The notes: generated from the sequence alone by a model not told the origin. 64,000 bases of DNA from DATFVA01 sp963832715 (GCA_963832715.1 CAWHVB010000002.1:480675-544674), one strand, 5' to 3'; positions 27,868 to 38,075 are shown, numbered from the stretch's first letter. A program made the numbers and translations.

Positions 27868-28614
27868 TTATTCTCCACTGTTTGCATCTACTATTTCCCC
27901 GCTGAAAAAGTTTTTAAGAAATTTATCATCTGAAGATTCAAGTTCGCTGATATCGCCCTCAAATTTTATCTTTGCATCCTTAAGGACAATCGCACTATTC
28001 GCAACTATCTTCGCACAAATTAAGTCATGTGTAACAACTATTGAAGTACTCTTTAGATCTTTCTGCAATTCAACGATAAGCTGACTTATCTCTTTTGTTG
28101 TAATAGGATCAAGTCCTGTTGTCGGTTCATCGTACAAAATTAACATCGGTTCTGTTATGATGGTACGTGCAAGACCTATCCTCTTCTTCATTCCTCCGGA
28201 GAGTTCGGCAGGTTTTTTATCAATTGCTTTTTCGAGACCTACACTTTCCAGTACGGTTTTTACTTTTTCAAGTCTTTCTTCGGGTGAAAAATCAAAATTT
28301 CGTATCAGGGGAAACTCCAGGTTCTCCCTGACAGACATAGAATCGTACAAGGCAGCACCCTGGAAAAGAAAACCTATATGTTTTCTTATTTCATTCATTT
28401 TGTCAATGGGAAGGTTGAGAACACTTTTTCCATCAATTTTTATCTCCCCGGAATCCGGTTCAAGCAATCCGACCATACATTTAAGAAGTACGCTTTTTCC
28501 TGTACCGCTCCTACCGAAAACAACGAAATTTTCACCTTCTTCAACATTAAAAGAAATATCTTTAAGCACTACATTATCGCCGAAAGATTTTGAGACGTTT
28601 TTAACCTCAACCAT
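27868..28614 (-). CDS. ABC transporter ATP-binding protein, MlaF type
   Basis: About 248 residues. Walker A GRSGTGKSVLL, Q-loop FLFQGAALYDS, signature LSGGMKKR, Walker B LILYDEPTTGLD and the H-loop VVTHD are all present. The GMKKR form and the C-terminal extension are typical of MlaF, the ATPase of the outer-membrane lipid asymmetry transporter. The ATG at 28614 overlaps the permease stop codon as TGATG and gives the usual MVEVKNVSKSFG start; an upstream in-frame ATG at 28632 is also possible. Confidence 0.95.
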   Translation of the reverse strand: MVEVKNVSKSFGDNVVLKDISFNVEEGENFVVFGRSGTGKSVLLKCMVGLLEPDSGEIKIDGKSVLNLPIDKMNEIRKHIGFLFQGAALYDSMSVRENLEFPLIRNFDFSPEERLEKVKTVLESVGLEKAIDKKPAELSGGMKKRIGLARTIITEPMLILYDEPTTGLDPITTKEISQLIVELQKDLKSTSIVVTHDLICAKIVANSAIVLKDAKIKFEGDISELESSDDKFLKNFFSGEIVDANSGE

Positions 28615-29411
28615 CAGCTTGCCCATATCCACACCGTAATCTTGACAAGCACCATATCTACGAGAAGGATCAGGAGAGATGACATAACAACAGCGCTGGT
28701 AGAGGCCTGACCTACACCAACGGTTCCGTTTTCAGTATTATAGCCCTTATAAGAACCAACCGCTCCGACAATAAACCCGAACACAAAAGTTTTCAGGATA
28801 CCGGGTATCAGATCTGAAAATTCCAGAGATTTGAAAATGGCATTTATGTAAAGCTGAAAGGTTGTACCTACGGAGAGTTTAACTGCAAGAAATCCTCCCA
28901 TTATTGCCAGAAAATCTACATACAAAGTGAGAATAGGAAGAATAAATGTGCAGGCAAGAATTCTTGTAACTACAAGGTATTTATAAGGATTAACAGCAGA
29001 TACTTCCATTGCATCTATCTGTTCAGTTACACGCATTGACCCGAGTTCTGCACCGATTCCCGAGCTTACTCTCCCGGCAAAAAGAAGGGCGGTAAGTACA
29101 GGACCAAGTTCGCGTACAACAGAAAGTGAAACCATGCTGGGCAGGTAGGATTCTGCTCCAAATCGCTGCATTACAGGCTGGCTCTGCATCGCAAGTACCA
29201 ACCCTATTATAAAACCTGCAACGGTAACAATTGGCATGGTCTTAATGCCTAGTTCATCCATATGCTTTTTAATTTCGCCGAATTCATATGGAGGAACAAA
29301 TACCGCTTTGAAGAATCTGAGTGAAAATGTTGACAATCCTGCAACAGTTTCAAAAAACTTGGTTAATGATTCGCTAAAATCCACAGGATTATCTTTTTTG
29401 AGGCTATCCAC
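28614..29411 (-). CDS. MlaE-family ABC transporter permease
   Basis: 265 residues, about five or six hydrophobic helices. The MlaE domain covers about 55-260 and includes FAGRVSSGIGAELGSMRVTE, the typical coupling region, and DLIPGILKTFVFGFIVG. It forms the inner-membrane channel of the MCE transporter with the following ATPase and MCE protein. The start is a GTG; no ATG lies close to the expected N-terminus. First gene of the three-gene operon. Confidence 0.94.
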   Translation of the reverse strand: MDSLKKDNPVDFSESLTKFFETVAGLSTFSLRFFKAVFVPPYEFGEIKKHMDELGIKTMPIVTVAGFIIGLVLAMQSQPVMQRFGAESYLPSMVSLSVVRELGPVLTALLFAGRVSSGIGAELGSMRVTEQIDAMEVSAVNPYKYLVVTRILACTFILPILTLYVDFLAIMGGFLAVKLSVGTTFQLYINAIFKSLEFSDLIPGILKTFVFGFIVGAVGSYKGYNTENGTVGVGQASTSAVVMSSLLILLVDMVLVKITVWIWAS

Positions 29412-29607
29412 TTTAATGTTTTGTCGGTAAATAAATAGATTCTATAAAAGAAAATAATAAAAAATGTTTCTCAAAAAAAGCATACCGGGTTTATGGTTAA
29501 GCCATGAAGTGCTTTGCAACATATTATTTTATCAAAACTTAGAGAAAAATGATGAATCGCAGTACTGCTGAGAGCATAAGAATGTTTTGAAACAGTACCT
29601 CGGGAAT

Positions 29608-30699
29608 TTAATAATTCATTTCATACCCGAAACTCAAAACATATTGTGTAGTAATGCCGAAGACCGTATCGCCGTTTCTGCCTATAACTGTCCATAATCC
29701 AGGCGAAAAATTCCCGATATTAATAATACCCGGATATATATCGATTGATGCAAAATATTCTTTTACTCCGCTTAAAGTAACCGAAGCAAGCAGTGAATTA
29801 TTTCGATCGTAATAAACACCTGCCTGCCAGCTGGTTTCAATAGTTCTTTGTCTTGCATTTTTTGTAATATCCACGAGGTGTTTTGATCTGAAACCTACGC
29901 CGAAAGACAGATTCTCCCCGGATTCGAGTTTTTTCGAAAGTCCTGCCACGCCCCCCATCCCGTACCTGTAAAAAAGAGAATACTTTTCTGAAAACGGAAG
30001 TTTCCATTTCATAGAGAAATACTGCCCGGCGTTCACCCTCCCGTAAGGGAATGTGATAGTTGCCTGCAGAGACCAGTCAGACAGATTCAATGTTTTGCTG
30101 AAAAATTCATTTATTGAATCAAAACTAAAAAGGACAATTCCTCCCAGATCAAATACGTAGATATCCGATACTTCATCTACACTCCAGACTTCATTCGGTC
30201 CTGACTCAAGCATTTCATTCAGTATATGATGCGTCATTAAAGTTACTGATGACAGCAGCCATGGCACAGGATAATGATGGAGTTCGTACCATTCTTTCAT
30301 AGCGGTATATAGCATACCGCCTCCAATAAGATGCTGCTGATAATTGGGGATCCATTGAAGCTCATTTTTCTTAAAACTTATCGGAAGAAATTCTGTCCGA
30401 AGGAACAAATTCCAGCCATAATGTTTTATGTTCTCAAATGGATGGCCGAGGCTTCGCATTACAACATGGAACGTTTTACTGTATTCCTGGTCCCCAATTC
30501 TGTTTGAAACCATTTGCAGCTGTGTAACATCAAAGCTGCCGTTTATAAAGAGACTAATCGGGTTAAATAATGCTTCGCTGCCGTAAGGCTTATTTGTATA
30601 AAAATAATTCTCTTGCTGAGCATTAACAGGCATGTTGATCAGCAGGATCAGGAGAGCGCCGGCAGACAATTTAAATTTATTGCTAAGAGTAGTGAACAT
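29608..30699 (-). CDS. putative outer-membrane protein, unknown function
   Basis: 363 residues. A signal peptide at about 1-27 ends in VNAQ. The middle contains hydrophobic and His/Trp-rich segments (QQHLIGGGMLYTAMKEWYEL, HHILNEMLESGPNEVW). The second half (about 205-363) has alternating beta strands and ends YVLSFGYEMNY, as outer-membrane barrels do. The domain is not one I can name with certainty. It stands alone between the Mla operon and yraN, and the 197 bp between it and mlaE hold no gene or clear signal. Confidence 0.65.
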   Translation of the reverse strand: MFTTLSNKFKLSAGALLILLINMPVNAQQENYFYTNKPYGSEALFNPISLFINGSFDVTQLQMVSNRIGDQEYSKTFHVVMRSLGHPFENIKHYGWNLFLRTEFLPISFKKNELQWIPNYQQHLIGGGMLYTAMKEWYELHHYPVPWLLSSVTLMTHHILNEMLESGPNEVWSVDEVSDIYVFDLGGIVLFSFDSINEFFSKTLNLSDWSLQATITFPYGRVNAGQYFSMKWKLPFSEKYSLFYRYGMGGVAGLSKKLESGENLSFGVGFRSKHLVDITKNARQRTIETSWQAGVYYDRNNSLLASVTLSGVKEYFASIDIYPGIINIGNFSPGLWTVIGRNGDTVFGITTQYVLSFGYEMNY

Positions 30700-30847
30700 T
30701 GAATTTGTGAAACCGAAATATAATTCTATATGTAAAATTACTTAAAAAATAACTATCTGCCGGAAAAGATGAGGCAAATCCGGAAGTAAGTTTGAATTAA
30801 GGTTCAATTTTGAGATTGATACAGTAAAAATTTGATTACTTATGCCG

Positions 30848-31210
30848 TCAATCGAAAGCATTTACATAATGTTCTATAATCGGATCCCCATCATCCTGGA
30901 AAAGGACGGTGACCACATCGAAACGGCAATCTATCTCATCAATTTTTTTATCATACAAGTAAAGGAAAGCCATTCTTTTAAGCTGTTTTATTTTAGCCGG
31001 GGTTACTCCATAAACAGGATCACCCATCTCAAGGTTTAGTCTCGATTTCACTTCGACAAATACAGTGATATCGCCATCGAGTGCGATTATATCAAGTTCA
31101 CCTTTACCAAATGTGTAGTTGAGTTCCCTTATCTGGAATCCCTTCTCTTTAAGAAACCGGACTGCAGTTTCTTCTCCCAATCTCCCCAGTTCTTTTGATG
31201 TAATACTCAT
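30848..31210 (-). CDS. YraN/UPF0102 family nuclease-like protein
   Basis: 120 residues, full length for UPF0102. It has the restriction-endonuclease-like core: GELDIIALD (about 38-46) and TVFVEVKSR (about 50-58), the D/ExK-type residues of the family, followed by the conserved basic helix. The family's role is poorly understood and is often linked to recombination or DNA processing. It immediately follows rnhB, a common pairing. Confidence 0.94.
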   Translation of the reverse strand: MSITSKELGRLGEETAVRFLKEKGFQIRELNYTFGKGELDIIALDGDITVFVEVKSRLNLEMGDPVYGVTPAKIKQLKRMAFLYLYDKKIDEIDCRFDVVTVLFQDDGDPIIEHYVNAFD

Positions 31211-31211
31211 T

Positions 31212-31853
31212 CTATTCTAAAGGCGGCTCCATTTCGAATTCAAGTTCGGGTTCAAGGCCTTCTTCAAGTATTCGCCTTAAAAAGGTTTTTCTGTGAAGAG
31301 GCGACGCCCCATAAATTTTAATTGCTTCAATATGCTCCGGCGTCGCATATCCTTTATTCTTCGACCACAGATATTGAGGAAACCTGGGACATAACCGTTT
31401 CATAATTCTGTCGCGTGCAACCTTAGCTACTATTGAGGCAGCTGCAACTGAAAAAGATTTAGCATCTCCCTTTATGACCGGAATGACGGGAACCGGATAG
31501 TCAAATCCTTTATTTCCGTCTACCAGTACCAGGTGAGGCTGAACTTTCAAACGGGTAAGCGAGGTGTACATTGCAAGGAGTGATGCCTGAAGAATGTTTA
31601 TCCGGTCAATTTGTGCGTGTGAAATTACTGAAACTGAGCAGGCAGCACAGCGGGTAAGGATCCTGGGTAGAAGTTTCTCTCTTTCGTCTTCAGTAAGCAT
31701 CTTTGAATCCCTGATTCCATATATAACTACATCCTTTGGAAATATCACCGAGGCAGCAACAACGGGTCCTGCAAGAGGTCCTCTCCCAACCTCATCAGCA
31801 CCAGCAATTAATTCTATAGTATCAGTACGGAACGAATTATCGAATTTTCTCAT
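31212..31853 (-). CDS. rnhB: ribonuclease HII
   Basis: 213 residues. RNase HII cuts RNA in RNA-DNA hybrids and removes single ribonucleotides from DNA. The active-site acidic residues are in GADEVGRGPLAGPVV (about 17-31), and HLVLVDG near residue 109; KGDAKSFSVAAASIVAKV is the family signature. It sits between ubiA and yraN; the ATG overlaps the ubiA stop codon by 4 bp. Confidence 0.97.
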   Translation of the reverse strand: MRKFDNSFRTDTIELIAGADEVGRGPLAGPVVAASVIFPKDVVIYGIRDSKMLTEDEREKLLPRILTRCAACSVSVISHAQIDRINILQASLLAMYTSLTRLKVQPHLVLVDGNKGFDYPVPVIPVIKGDAKSFSVAAASIVAKVARDRIMKRLCPRFPQYLWSKNKGYATPEHIEAIKIYGASPLHRKTFLRRILEEGLEPELEFEMEPPLE

Positions 31854-32695
31854 CTTCCCAGGTATATCGCAGTAAGTCCGAAAATCATATTCAATTTTAA
31901 AATAAAACTTAATTTATTCAAGTTTAATGTTTGACCGGATTCAAGGAGTGATTTGATTACATAAACCAGCAGAGGATTGACTACTGCCATTACGATAATA
32001 AAATATTCAATTCCGTAAAAACCGTCAGCAAACGGGACAAAGGTAAAAAGTAATAATAAAATTAAAAAGGCAGATACAAACTTTCTGGAAAAATTTATTC
32101 CGTATTTCTGAGCAAAGGTAATTGTCCCGGCAATTCTATCACCCGGGATATCCTGAATTGTTTTTATTCCTTCGCGGGAAATATTTATCAGAAAAGCGAA
32201 TAAAGCGGGAGTTAATGAAGAGTAGATGTTTCCTGCAACTATACCCGCATAAATAAATGCAAAACCTGTGAGGAAGGAAATCACGAAATTTCCGAGAAAG
32301 AGAATCTTTTTTAATCCGATTGAGTATATCAGTAAAAGAAGGTGTGCCAGAAGGATAATCGCAGCGATGATATAATTAATTCCTGAGGCAATTATCAAAG
32401 AAATAAGGATTAATGAAAAATAGAAGTTCAACGCTGCTTTTTTTGTCACCCTTCCGGAAGGTATAGGTCTGTCAGGTTTATTAATCAGATCTGCGTCGTA
32501 ATCCCGGATGTCATTTATAACATTACCAGCTGCGGCAACCAATGCAGCTGCAGACGCAGCCATCAGGATGTTCGAATTAATTAACGGAAAGGAGGAACAT
32601 ATTAATACTCCGACAATTACCGAAAAGAATGTGATTATTACATTTAGTATTCTTGTCAGTATAATAAAGGCATAGATTCTTGAAAAGAAGTTCAT
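31850..32695 (-). CDS. UbiA-family prenyltransferase
   Basis: 281 residues, about eight or nine membrane helices. The first Asp-rich motif is NDIRDYDADLINKPDRPI (about 61-78), which binds prenyl diphosphate through Mg2+. The second, weaker one is near GIKTIQDIPGDRIAG. The pattern is closest to geranylgeranylglycerol-phosphate geranylgeranyltransferase-like members, which occur in some Bacteroidota, but menaquinone-type relatives are not excluded. Upstream of rnhB with a 4-bp overlap. Confidence 0.85.
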   Translation of the reverse strand: MNFFSRIYAFIILTRILNVIITFFSVIVGVLICSSFPLINSNILMAASAAALVAAAGNVINDIRDYDADLINKPDRPIPSGRVTKKAALNFYFSLILISLIIASGINYIIAAIILLAHLLLLIYSIGLKKILFLGNFVISFLTGFAFIYAGIVAGNIYSSLTPALFAFLINISREGIKTIQDIPGDRIAGTITFAQKYGINFSRKFVSAFLILLLLFTFVPFADGFYGIEYFIIVMAVVNPLLVYVIKSLLESGQTLNLNKLSFILKLNMIFGLTAIYLGR

Positions 32696-32755
32696 TAATC
32701 AAAGAAGTTTTAAGGGAAAGTTAGAAAGAAAGGAAGATTAAAATCAATTTCAGAA

Positions 32756-34519
32756 TTAAAATTCATTAACTATGCCGAAATGAATTTTACCTTCCGAAAA
32801 GGCATCCCCTGCAGCCAGAGCAAAACTAACCCCAAGCACACCAACTCCGGTTTCAATATTTAGTCCAACACCATACCCCGTTTTAAATCCTTCCTGTTTC
32901 AGGATATTTCTTTCGGGTTCAGGTTTTCTATAATAATAACCAGCATCAAAAAAGAGGAAAGCGAATGTCCGGCGGGTAAGCAGCAGACGATATTCGAGGT
33001 TCTCCCATCCAATCCTGGATCCTAAAAACTGGTTCTCGCGATAACCGCGTAATGTATTGGTTCCGCCAAGCCTGAACAGATCGCTATCCTCAAAGAAAGA
33101 ACCTCTTAATTCTTTACCGTGAATCCCTAATGCAATTACCTGACGATTAAAGACCTGGTAAAAACCACTCAGGTCTAATGTCAAGCGCTGCAGGTTGACG
33201 TTAGTAGTAATTTCTGGTGTTATAAATTCTTTCGGACCATATATTTTTTTCCGGCTGAATGAGTACGATGTAAGAAACAATAGTCCTTCTGTGGGTGCGT
33301 AGGGATCATCCCTGCTGTCGAATTTGAGATTAAGACCCGTTGTAAGTGCGCTGCTGTTAAAAACAGTAAACATGGGATTTTTTTTCAAAGTCGGGATGAC
33401 CTGTTCAGTAGAGACAAGCACAGCCGCAGAAATATTTTCTGTAGCAAGAAACTCAAGCGATCCCTCAAGTTTTCTCTGAACGTAAGTAGTGTCCTGTTTC
33501 CTCTGATAAAAATCTCCATTTATATTAAACGGGTATCCGAACAGCCATGGCTCAAGGTATTTCAGTTCCAGTTCCTGTGAATACCTGTCAAACTGCTGCC
33601 ATTTCACAGCTGCAGCTCTGCCGGTGCCAAATAGATTTCTCATACTTATATCAACAAGTCCGGTCAGATATCCCTTTTCATTATCTTTCGATCCCGGTAT
33701 GTAGCCGATAATCCCGTCAAAGTTATTCGTCTGTTTTTCTTTGACATTCAGCGAAAGCACGCCCTCGCCCTTTCCGTTTATATAAAACTGCGGAGGATCT
33801 ACCGGTTCAAAGAAACGCAGTCTGTTCAATCTCTTGGGGAGCTCATCTATTTTTGTCTGCGAGTAACTTTCACCTTTATTCAGCCTGAGTTCGCGGACAA
33901 TTACAAATTCTTTTGTAGATGAATTTCCTGAAATTTCAATTTTATCTATTTTCCTTGTCGTACCTTTTTCAATATCGAGATAGATATCGGCCAGGTTCTC
34001 AGCCTTAAGTGAATCATAATATACATAGACGGAATTGATAATTATCTTAGCAAAAGGGTTCCCTGAATTCTCATAATAGTCGAGGGAATTAGCAATAGAC
34101 TGCTCCAGTTCATATTTATTCAGAATTTCACCCTCGAGAAAATCAAAAAGCGGAAGTATCTTCGAAGTATCTGCGGAATCCGCGCCGGAATAAATGAAGT
34201 GGTTTATGTATGTCGGCTCACCTTCCTCTATTGTGAGATCTATTTCGACTTTTTGTGAATCCGGGGAAATAGTAAAACCCAGGCTGTCAAGACGGCTGCT
34301 GAGATATCCCCTTTTACCGAGTTCTTCAGCAATGTTAATTCGTATAGTATCAAGCTGGTTTTCAAAAAATTTTTCCCCGGTACTTATACCGCTCCAGTTA
34401 AGGTATTCATCATCATCAAAGACGCGGTTGCCGCTGACATCAAATTTTTTAATAACCTGTGCAGACAATGAGCTTATAAATAGTAAAAACAAGGGTATGT
34501 ATTTAACGAGGCGTAACAT
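32756..34519 (-). CDS. Omp85/BamA-like outer-membrane protein with POTRA domains
   Basis: 587 residues. A signal peptide (about 1-20, ending LSAQ) is followed by POTRA-like modules (VIKKFDVSGNRVFDDDEYL and IDKIEISGNSSTKEFVIVRE, about 22-255) and a surface-antigen barrel (about 260-587) with GGTNTLRGYRENQFLGSR, the conserved L6-type loop, and a C-terminal GIVNEF ending in Phe. It is smaller than BamA (about 800) and may be TamA-like. It overlaps the sugar kinase gene by 17 bp. Confidence 0.9.
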   Translation of the reverse strand: MLRLVKYIPLFLLFISSLSAQVIKKFDVSGNRVFDDDEYLNWSGISTGEKFFENQLDTIRINIAEELGKRGYLSSRLDSLGFTISPDSQKVEIDLTIEEGEPTYINHFIYSGADSADTSKILPLFDFLEGEILNKYELEQSIANSLDYYENSGNPFAKIIINSVYVYYDSLKAENLADIYLDIEKGTTRKIDKIEISGNSSTKEFVIVRELRLNKGESYSQTKIDELPKRLNRLRFFEPVDPPQFYINGKGEGVLSLNVKEKQTNNFDGIIGYIPGSKDNEKGYLTGLVDISMRNLFGTGRAAAVKWQQFDRYSQELELKYLEPWLFGYPFNINGDFYQRKQDTTYVQRKLEGSLEFLATENISAAVLVSTEQVIPTLKKNPMFTVFNSSALTTGLNLKFDSRDDPYAPTEGLLFLTSYSFSRKKIYGPKEFITPEITTNVNLQRLTLDLSGFYQVFNRQVIALGIHGKELRGSFFEDSDLFRLGGTNTLRGYRENQFLGSRIGWENLEYRLLLTRRTFAFLFFDAGYYYRKPEPERNILKQEGFKTGYGVGLNIETGVGVLGVSFALAAGDAFSEGKIHFGIVNEF

Positions 34520-35468
34520 CTAAAGTTTTCATTTTCTTTCCGATTGGAACAACTTCAACACGATTTACTAATGTATCAGCATCTTTGAAAGAAGCATTAC
34601 ATACAGCAAACCGGGAGGCGTTTACGGCACCAAGCGAAGATCCGAATTTCAATCCTTCTTCAAAAGTCAAATCCTGATGCCAGCTGTAGATTATTCCCGC
34701 CATAAAACTGTCGCCGCTTCCTGTTGAATCAATAGATTCCACAACCGGGGGCTTTATCCGAAAATGAAAATCAAAATTTGAAGCATAGAAGATATTTCCT
34801 GCATCAGTAATATAACTCTGCTTTATTCCGGAAGAATACAGCTTTTCAAGAAATACCAAAATATTTTCTTCCGTGCTGAAGTCAGTCCCGGTTGATTCCT
34901 GCAATTCCTGAATATTATTATGAAGTATTGTAGGTCCTGCTTTAATACATTCCGGGAGATGCCTCCCGTAAGTATCGCATACCGAAATCTTGTCGTACTT
35001 GTTGGCGATTTCAATCCCGAAAGGGATAATCGAATCCGTATTTCTGCAGGGAGAACTGCCGGAGAAAATTACGATCTCACAATTTTGAATTATTTTTTCA
35101 AGCTTTTCTTTGAATTCTTCCGTTTCTGCCTTCGAGATCTCCGGATCAGCACCGAAAAGGCTTGTTATTTTCTTGTCCTTCCGATCTATCAAAACCGCTC
35201 CATCCCTGGTCTCAGCATTTATTTTAATCGAAGTGAAATTCATATTTTCGTTTTTTAATACATCACGGAACCGCCTGCCGTTTGCCCCGCCGAGAAAAGT
35301 AAAAGCAAGGTTTGGAGTATCAAGATGGTTAAGCTGACGGCTTACATTTATCCCTTTTCCCCCGGCACTATTATCAACAGTACCATGCCGGTTTATTCCG
35401 CCATAATTTATCCCTTCGTACGAATACCGGCGTTCAAGTAATGGATTTAAAGTTACTGTAACTATCAT
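34503..35468 (-). CDS. PfkB-family hexose kinase (1-phosphofructokinase-like)
   Basis: 321 residues. The N-terminus MIVTVTLNPLLERRY is typical of 1-phosphofructokinase-type PfkB kinases. The substrate-binding SAGGKGINVSRQL (about 34-46) and the PfkB signature with anion hole STGSGDSFMAG (about 248-258; catalytic Asp within GSGD) are intact. Likely substrate is fructose-1-phosphate, tagatose-6-phosphate or another sugar phosphate. It starts 2 bp from the GWxTD gene and overlaps the Omp85-like gene. Confidence 0.88.
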   Translation of the reverse strand: MIVTVTLNPLLERRYSYEGINYGGINRHGTVDNSAGGKGINVSRQLNHLDTPNLAFTFLGGANGRRFRDVLKNENMNFTSIKINAETRDGAVLIDRKDKKITSLFGADPEISKAETEEFKEKLEKIIQNCEIVIFSGSSPCRNTDSIIPFGIEIANKYDKISVCDTYGRHLPECIKAGPTILHNNIQELQESTGTDFSTEENILVFLEKLYSSGIKQSYITDAGNIFYASNFDFHFRIKPPVVESIDSTGSGDSFMAGIIYSWHQDLTFEEGLKFGSSLGAVNASRFAVCNASFKDADTLVNRVEVVPIGKKMKTLDVTPR

Positions 35469-35470
35469 AT

Positions 35471-36748
35471 CTACCTGTACCGGTAATCATCACCATAAAG
35501 AGGCGTAGTTAACCTGTAATCACCGAAACCGGTTTCATCGACAAACACAAACTGCCTGTTCATTTCATAGTACTGCCAGATCTCATACGGTTTAGAATCA
35601 ACATCAAATGGATGCCGGTCTACATTATTCGGTGCTCCTAATAAAATAAAAACCATTCCACGGTCAGTCTTCCAGCCTTTGGTATAATGTGAAAAGTGCT
35701 GATTTGCATACTCGATCCTTCGGTAATATTCATTGAATACTTCGTTTTCTTCGGTTGAAGGAGAAGGATCTTTCTTTTTCCAGAATTCCATGTACCGTTT
35801 GGTTTTTTCCTCTTTCGATTTAGCTTCTTTTATATAATCAATCTGGCTCTGCGACGCTATATATACAAGCTGATCAATGGCGAGATCCAGGTCTTTTACT
35901 GTTAATGGAACGCCGTTCCATCTTGAGAAGAACCCTTTATTTGTTGAAGATATAACTTTGCCCTGATCATCCAGGAGTGAAACACTTAGCAGATAATTAC
36001 CTAAGCTGATCGAGCTGTCTTTTATAGTATGAAAAATTTGCGTCTTTCCTGAATCAAGATGCTCCGATTCGTTGCTTTGAAAAACGACATCATGTTTATC
36101 ATTGGTAATAATATACTGGATCCTGAGATCTCTGGCTGAATCCGAATATGCTTCAAAAAAAACCGGGACTCCTTCTTTTTGTGTAGCGACATTGCCCGAA
36201 ACATTAGGAAGTATTTTTTTTGCGACTCCCGATTCAGTCATCTTCGAGATGAGAATAATATCGCTGATCGAAACAGGTTGTTCAAATGATTTAACAACAA
36301 ACGGCTTTTCGATAGAAAATTCTTTCCTCGACTCCTTATCCTCAACTGAACTTCTGATTAAGTAATTCCCGGGAACCAGGTAGAATGATTTGAGACTAAG
36401 GTTATAATTATTCTGACTATTAGTCTGTTCAAAATCGGTTTCATTTACTTCTTCATTCCAGGTTTTTTCCACAATGAGTTTATCCCTGCTTTCATTAAAC
36501 ACAGAGATAGTCACCGTGTAGCTCGCAGTAAATCCTTTGTCGGATTTCACAAATTGAACCTGGTTATACGGCACCTGGATAAATGCATCTACCCTGGTAG
36601 CTGAACTATCAGGGGTATTAAAATTCAGGAAGTCCTGGTAAAATTTAGGGAGAGACCTTGTCTCATCCGGCTGATCTGCTGTTTCGACCTGTGCATTAAT
36701 AGAACGGAAAACAAGAAGCAGCAGAATTATTGTTATAATATTTTTCAT
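35471..36748 (-). CDS. GWxTD domain protein
   Basis: 425 residues with a signal peptide (about 1-19, ending INAQ). The N-terminal two thirds is beta-rich (about 40-285). The C-terminal GWxTD domain (about 300-425) contains TKGWKTDRGMVFILLGAPN and PYEIWQYYEMNRQFVFVDETGFGDYRL in order (key pieces GWKTDRG and YEIWQY). The family is found in Bacteroidota, Acidobacteria and relatives and has no established function. The start codon overlaps the rimO stop as TAATG. Confidence 0.93.
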   Translation of the reverse strand: MKNIITIILLLLVFRSINAQVETADQPDETRSLPKFYQDFLNFNTPDSSATRVDAFIQVPYNQVQFVKSDKGFTASYTVTISVFNESRDKLIVEKTWNEEVNETDFEQTNSQNNYNLSLKSFYLVPGNYLIRSSVEDKESRKEFSIEKPFVVKSFEQPVSISDIILISKMTESGVAKKILPNVSGNVATQKEGVPVFFEAYSDSARDLRIQYIITNDKHDVVFQSNESEHLDSGKTQIFHTIKDSSISLGNYLLSVSLLDDQGKVISSTNKGFFSRWNGVPLTVKDLDLAIDQLVYIASQSQIDYIKEAKSKEEKTKRYMEFWKKKDPSPSTEENEVFNEYYRRIEYANQHFSHYTKGWKTDRGMVFILLGAPNNVDRHPFDVDSKPYEIWQYYEMNRQFVFVDETGFGDYRLTTPLYGDDYRYR

Positions 36749-38061
36749 TAATTACTCCCGCTTTGGGAAATTTTGGCATATAAATCATATTCATTATTAT
36801 CGATAATGTCAACGGTATAGAACTCACCTGGAACAAGTCGTTTTCCATCAGAGGTTATGAGGATTTCACCGTCAACTTCAGGAGCATCGCGGTAGGATCT
36901 TCCTGTAAAATAATCGCCTTCTTTTCCTTCGACCAATACCTGAAGTTTTCTGCCGATAAAGCTTTCGTTTATTTTTTCCGAAATTTCTTTTTGTATTTCC
37001 ATTAAGGTATTTCGTCTTTGAATTTTAATTATTTCAGGAAGAGGATCACCGAGGATAAAGCTGCTGGTATTTTCTTCTTTTGAAAATGTGAAGGTACCTA
37101 TCCGGTCAAATTCCACTTCTTTCACAAAATCGCAGAGCTCAGCAAAATCTTTTTCAGTTTCGTTCGGATAACCTACAATAAAAGTAGTTCTGATGGTTAC
37201 ACCCGGAATTCTCTCTTTAAGTTTCCTCAGAAGCTCTCTCGTTCTTTTTGCAGTCACTCCTCTTCTCATAGATTTCAATACACTGTCAGATATATGCTGC
37301 AAAGGAATATCAACATATTTACAGACCTTAGGATTGTCTGCGATTACATCTATCAATTCTTCGGGAAACTGAGATGGATAAGCATACATTAATCTGATCC
37401 ATTCAATTCCGTTAACTTCACTGAGGCTGTTTATAAGCCGGGTAATGGCCTTTTTGCCGTATATATCTTTGCCGTAATCTGTTGTATCCTGCGCTATCAG
37501 AATAAGCTCTTTTGTGTTGTTCCTTGCCAGGAATTCCGTCTCCCTTACCAGGTCCTCAACCGGTTTTGACCTATGTCCGCCCCGCATTAATGGAATAGCG
37601 CAGAAGGAGCACGGGTGATCGCATCCCTCTGAGATCTTTAAATATGCCGTGTGAGAGGGAGCCGATAAAAGCCGTTCTCCCAACAAATCATATTTCAGTT
37701 CTCCGCCGAATTCTTTCAGAATCTCCTCATATTTTTCTGTACCGAAATAAGCATCAACTTCCGGTATTTCTTTGCGGAGATCATCCATGTACCTTTCAGA
37801 AAGACAGCCGGCTACAATAACTTTCTTTAACTGTCCTTTTTCTTTTAATGAAACAGCATTCAGGATGGTGTTGATAGATTCCTGTTTAGCCGCTTCAATA
37901 AATCCGCATGTGTTGATAATGACAGTCTCAGCCATTTCCGGGTTTTCAGATAATGAAAGATTATTCAGTTTCAGCTGGTTCATCAACCGTTCTGAATCAA
38001 CTGTGTTCTTCGAACATCCCAGTGTAATTACACTTACAGTGTCTTTTTGTTTATTGATCAT
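36748..38061 (-). CDS. rimO: ribosomal protein uS12 methylthiotransferase
   Basis: 437 residues. A radical-SAM methylthiotransferase with N-terminal UPF0004 domain (about 8-125; LGCSKNTVDSERLM and NTCGF), radical-SAM domain with CDHPCSFC (about 146-153), and C-terminal TRAM (about 370-430). RimO adds the methylthio group to an Asp of S12 and binds two [4Fe-4S] clusters. The LGCSKNTVD and MRGGHRS features favour RimO over MiaB, which is present separately at 48.1 kb. Confidence 0.96.
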   Translation of the reverse strand: MINKQKDTVSVITLGCSKNTVDSERLMNQLKLNNLSLSENPEMAETVIINTCGFIEAAKQESINTILNAVSLKEKGQLKKVIVAGCLSERYMDDLRKEIPEVDAYFGTEKYEEILKEFGGELKYDLLGERLLSAPSHTAYLKISEGCDHPCSFCAIPLMRGGHRSKPVEDLVRETEFLARNNTKELILIAQDTTDYGKDIYGKKAITRLINSLSEVNGIEWIRLMYAYPSQFPEELIDVIADNPKVCKYVDIPLQHISDSVLKSMRRGVTAKRTRELLRKLKERIPGVTIRTTFIVGYPNETEKDFAELCDFVKEVEFDRIGTFTFSKEENTSSFILGDPLPEIIKIQRRNTLMEIQKEISEKINESFIGRKLQVLVEGKEGDYFTGRSYRDAPEVDGEILITSDGKRLVPGEFYTVDIIDNNEYDLYAKISQSGSN

Positions 38062-38075
38062 AATAATTTCTGAGC

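Noticed and set aside
29412..29607. Gene or regulatory palindrome (GCAGTACTGC) in the gap before mlaE
   Set aside because: The palindrome is isolated, no frame exceeds about 12 codons with a start, and no motif is recognised.
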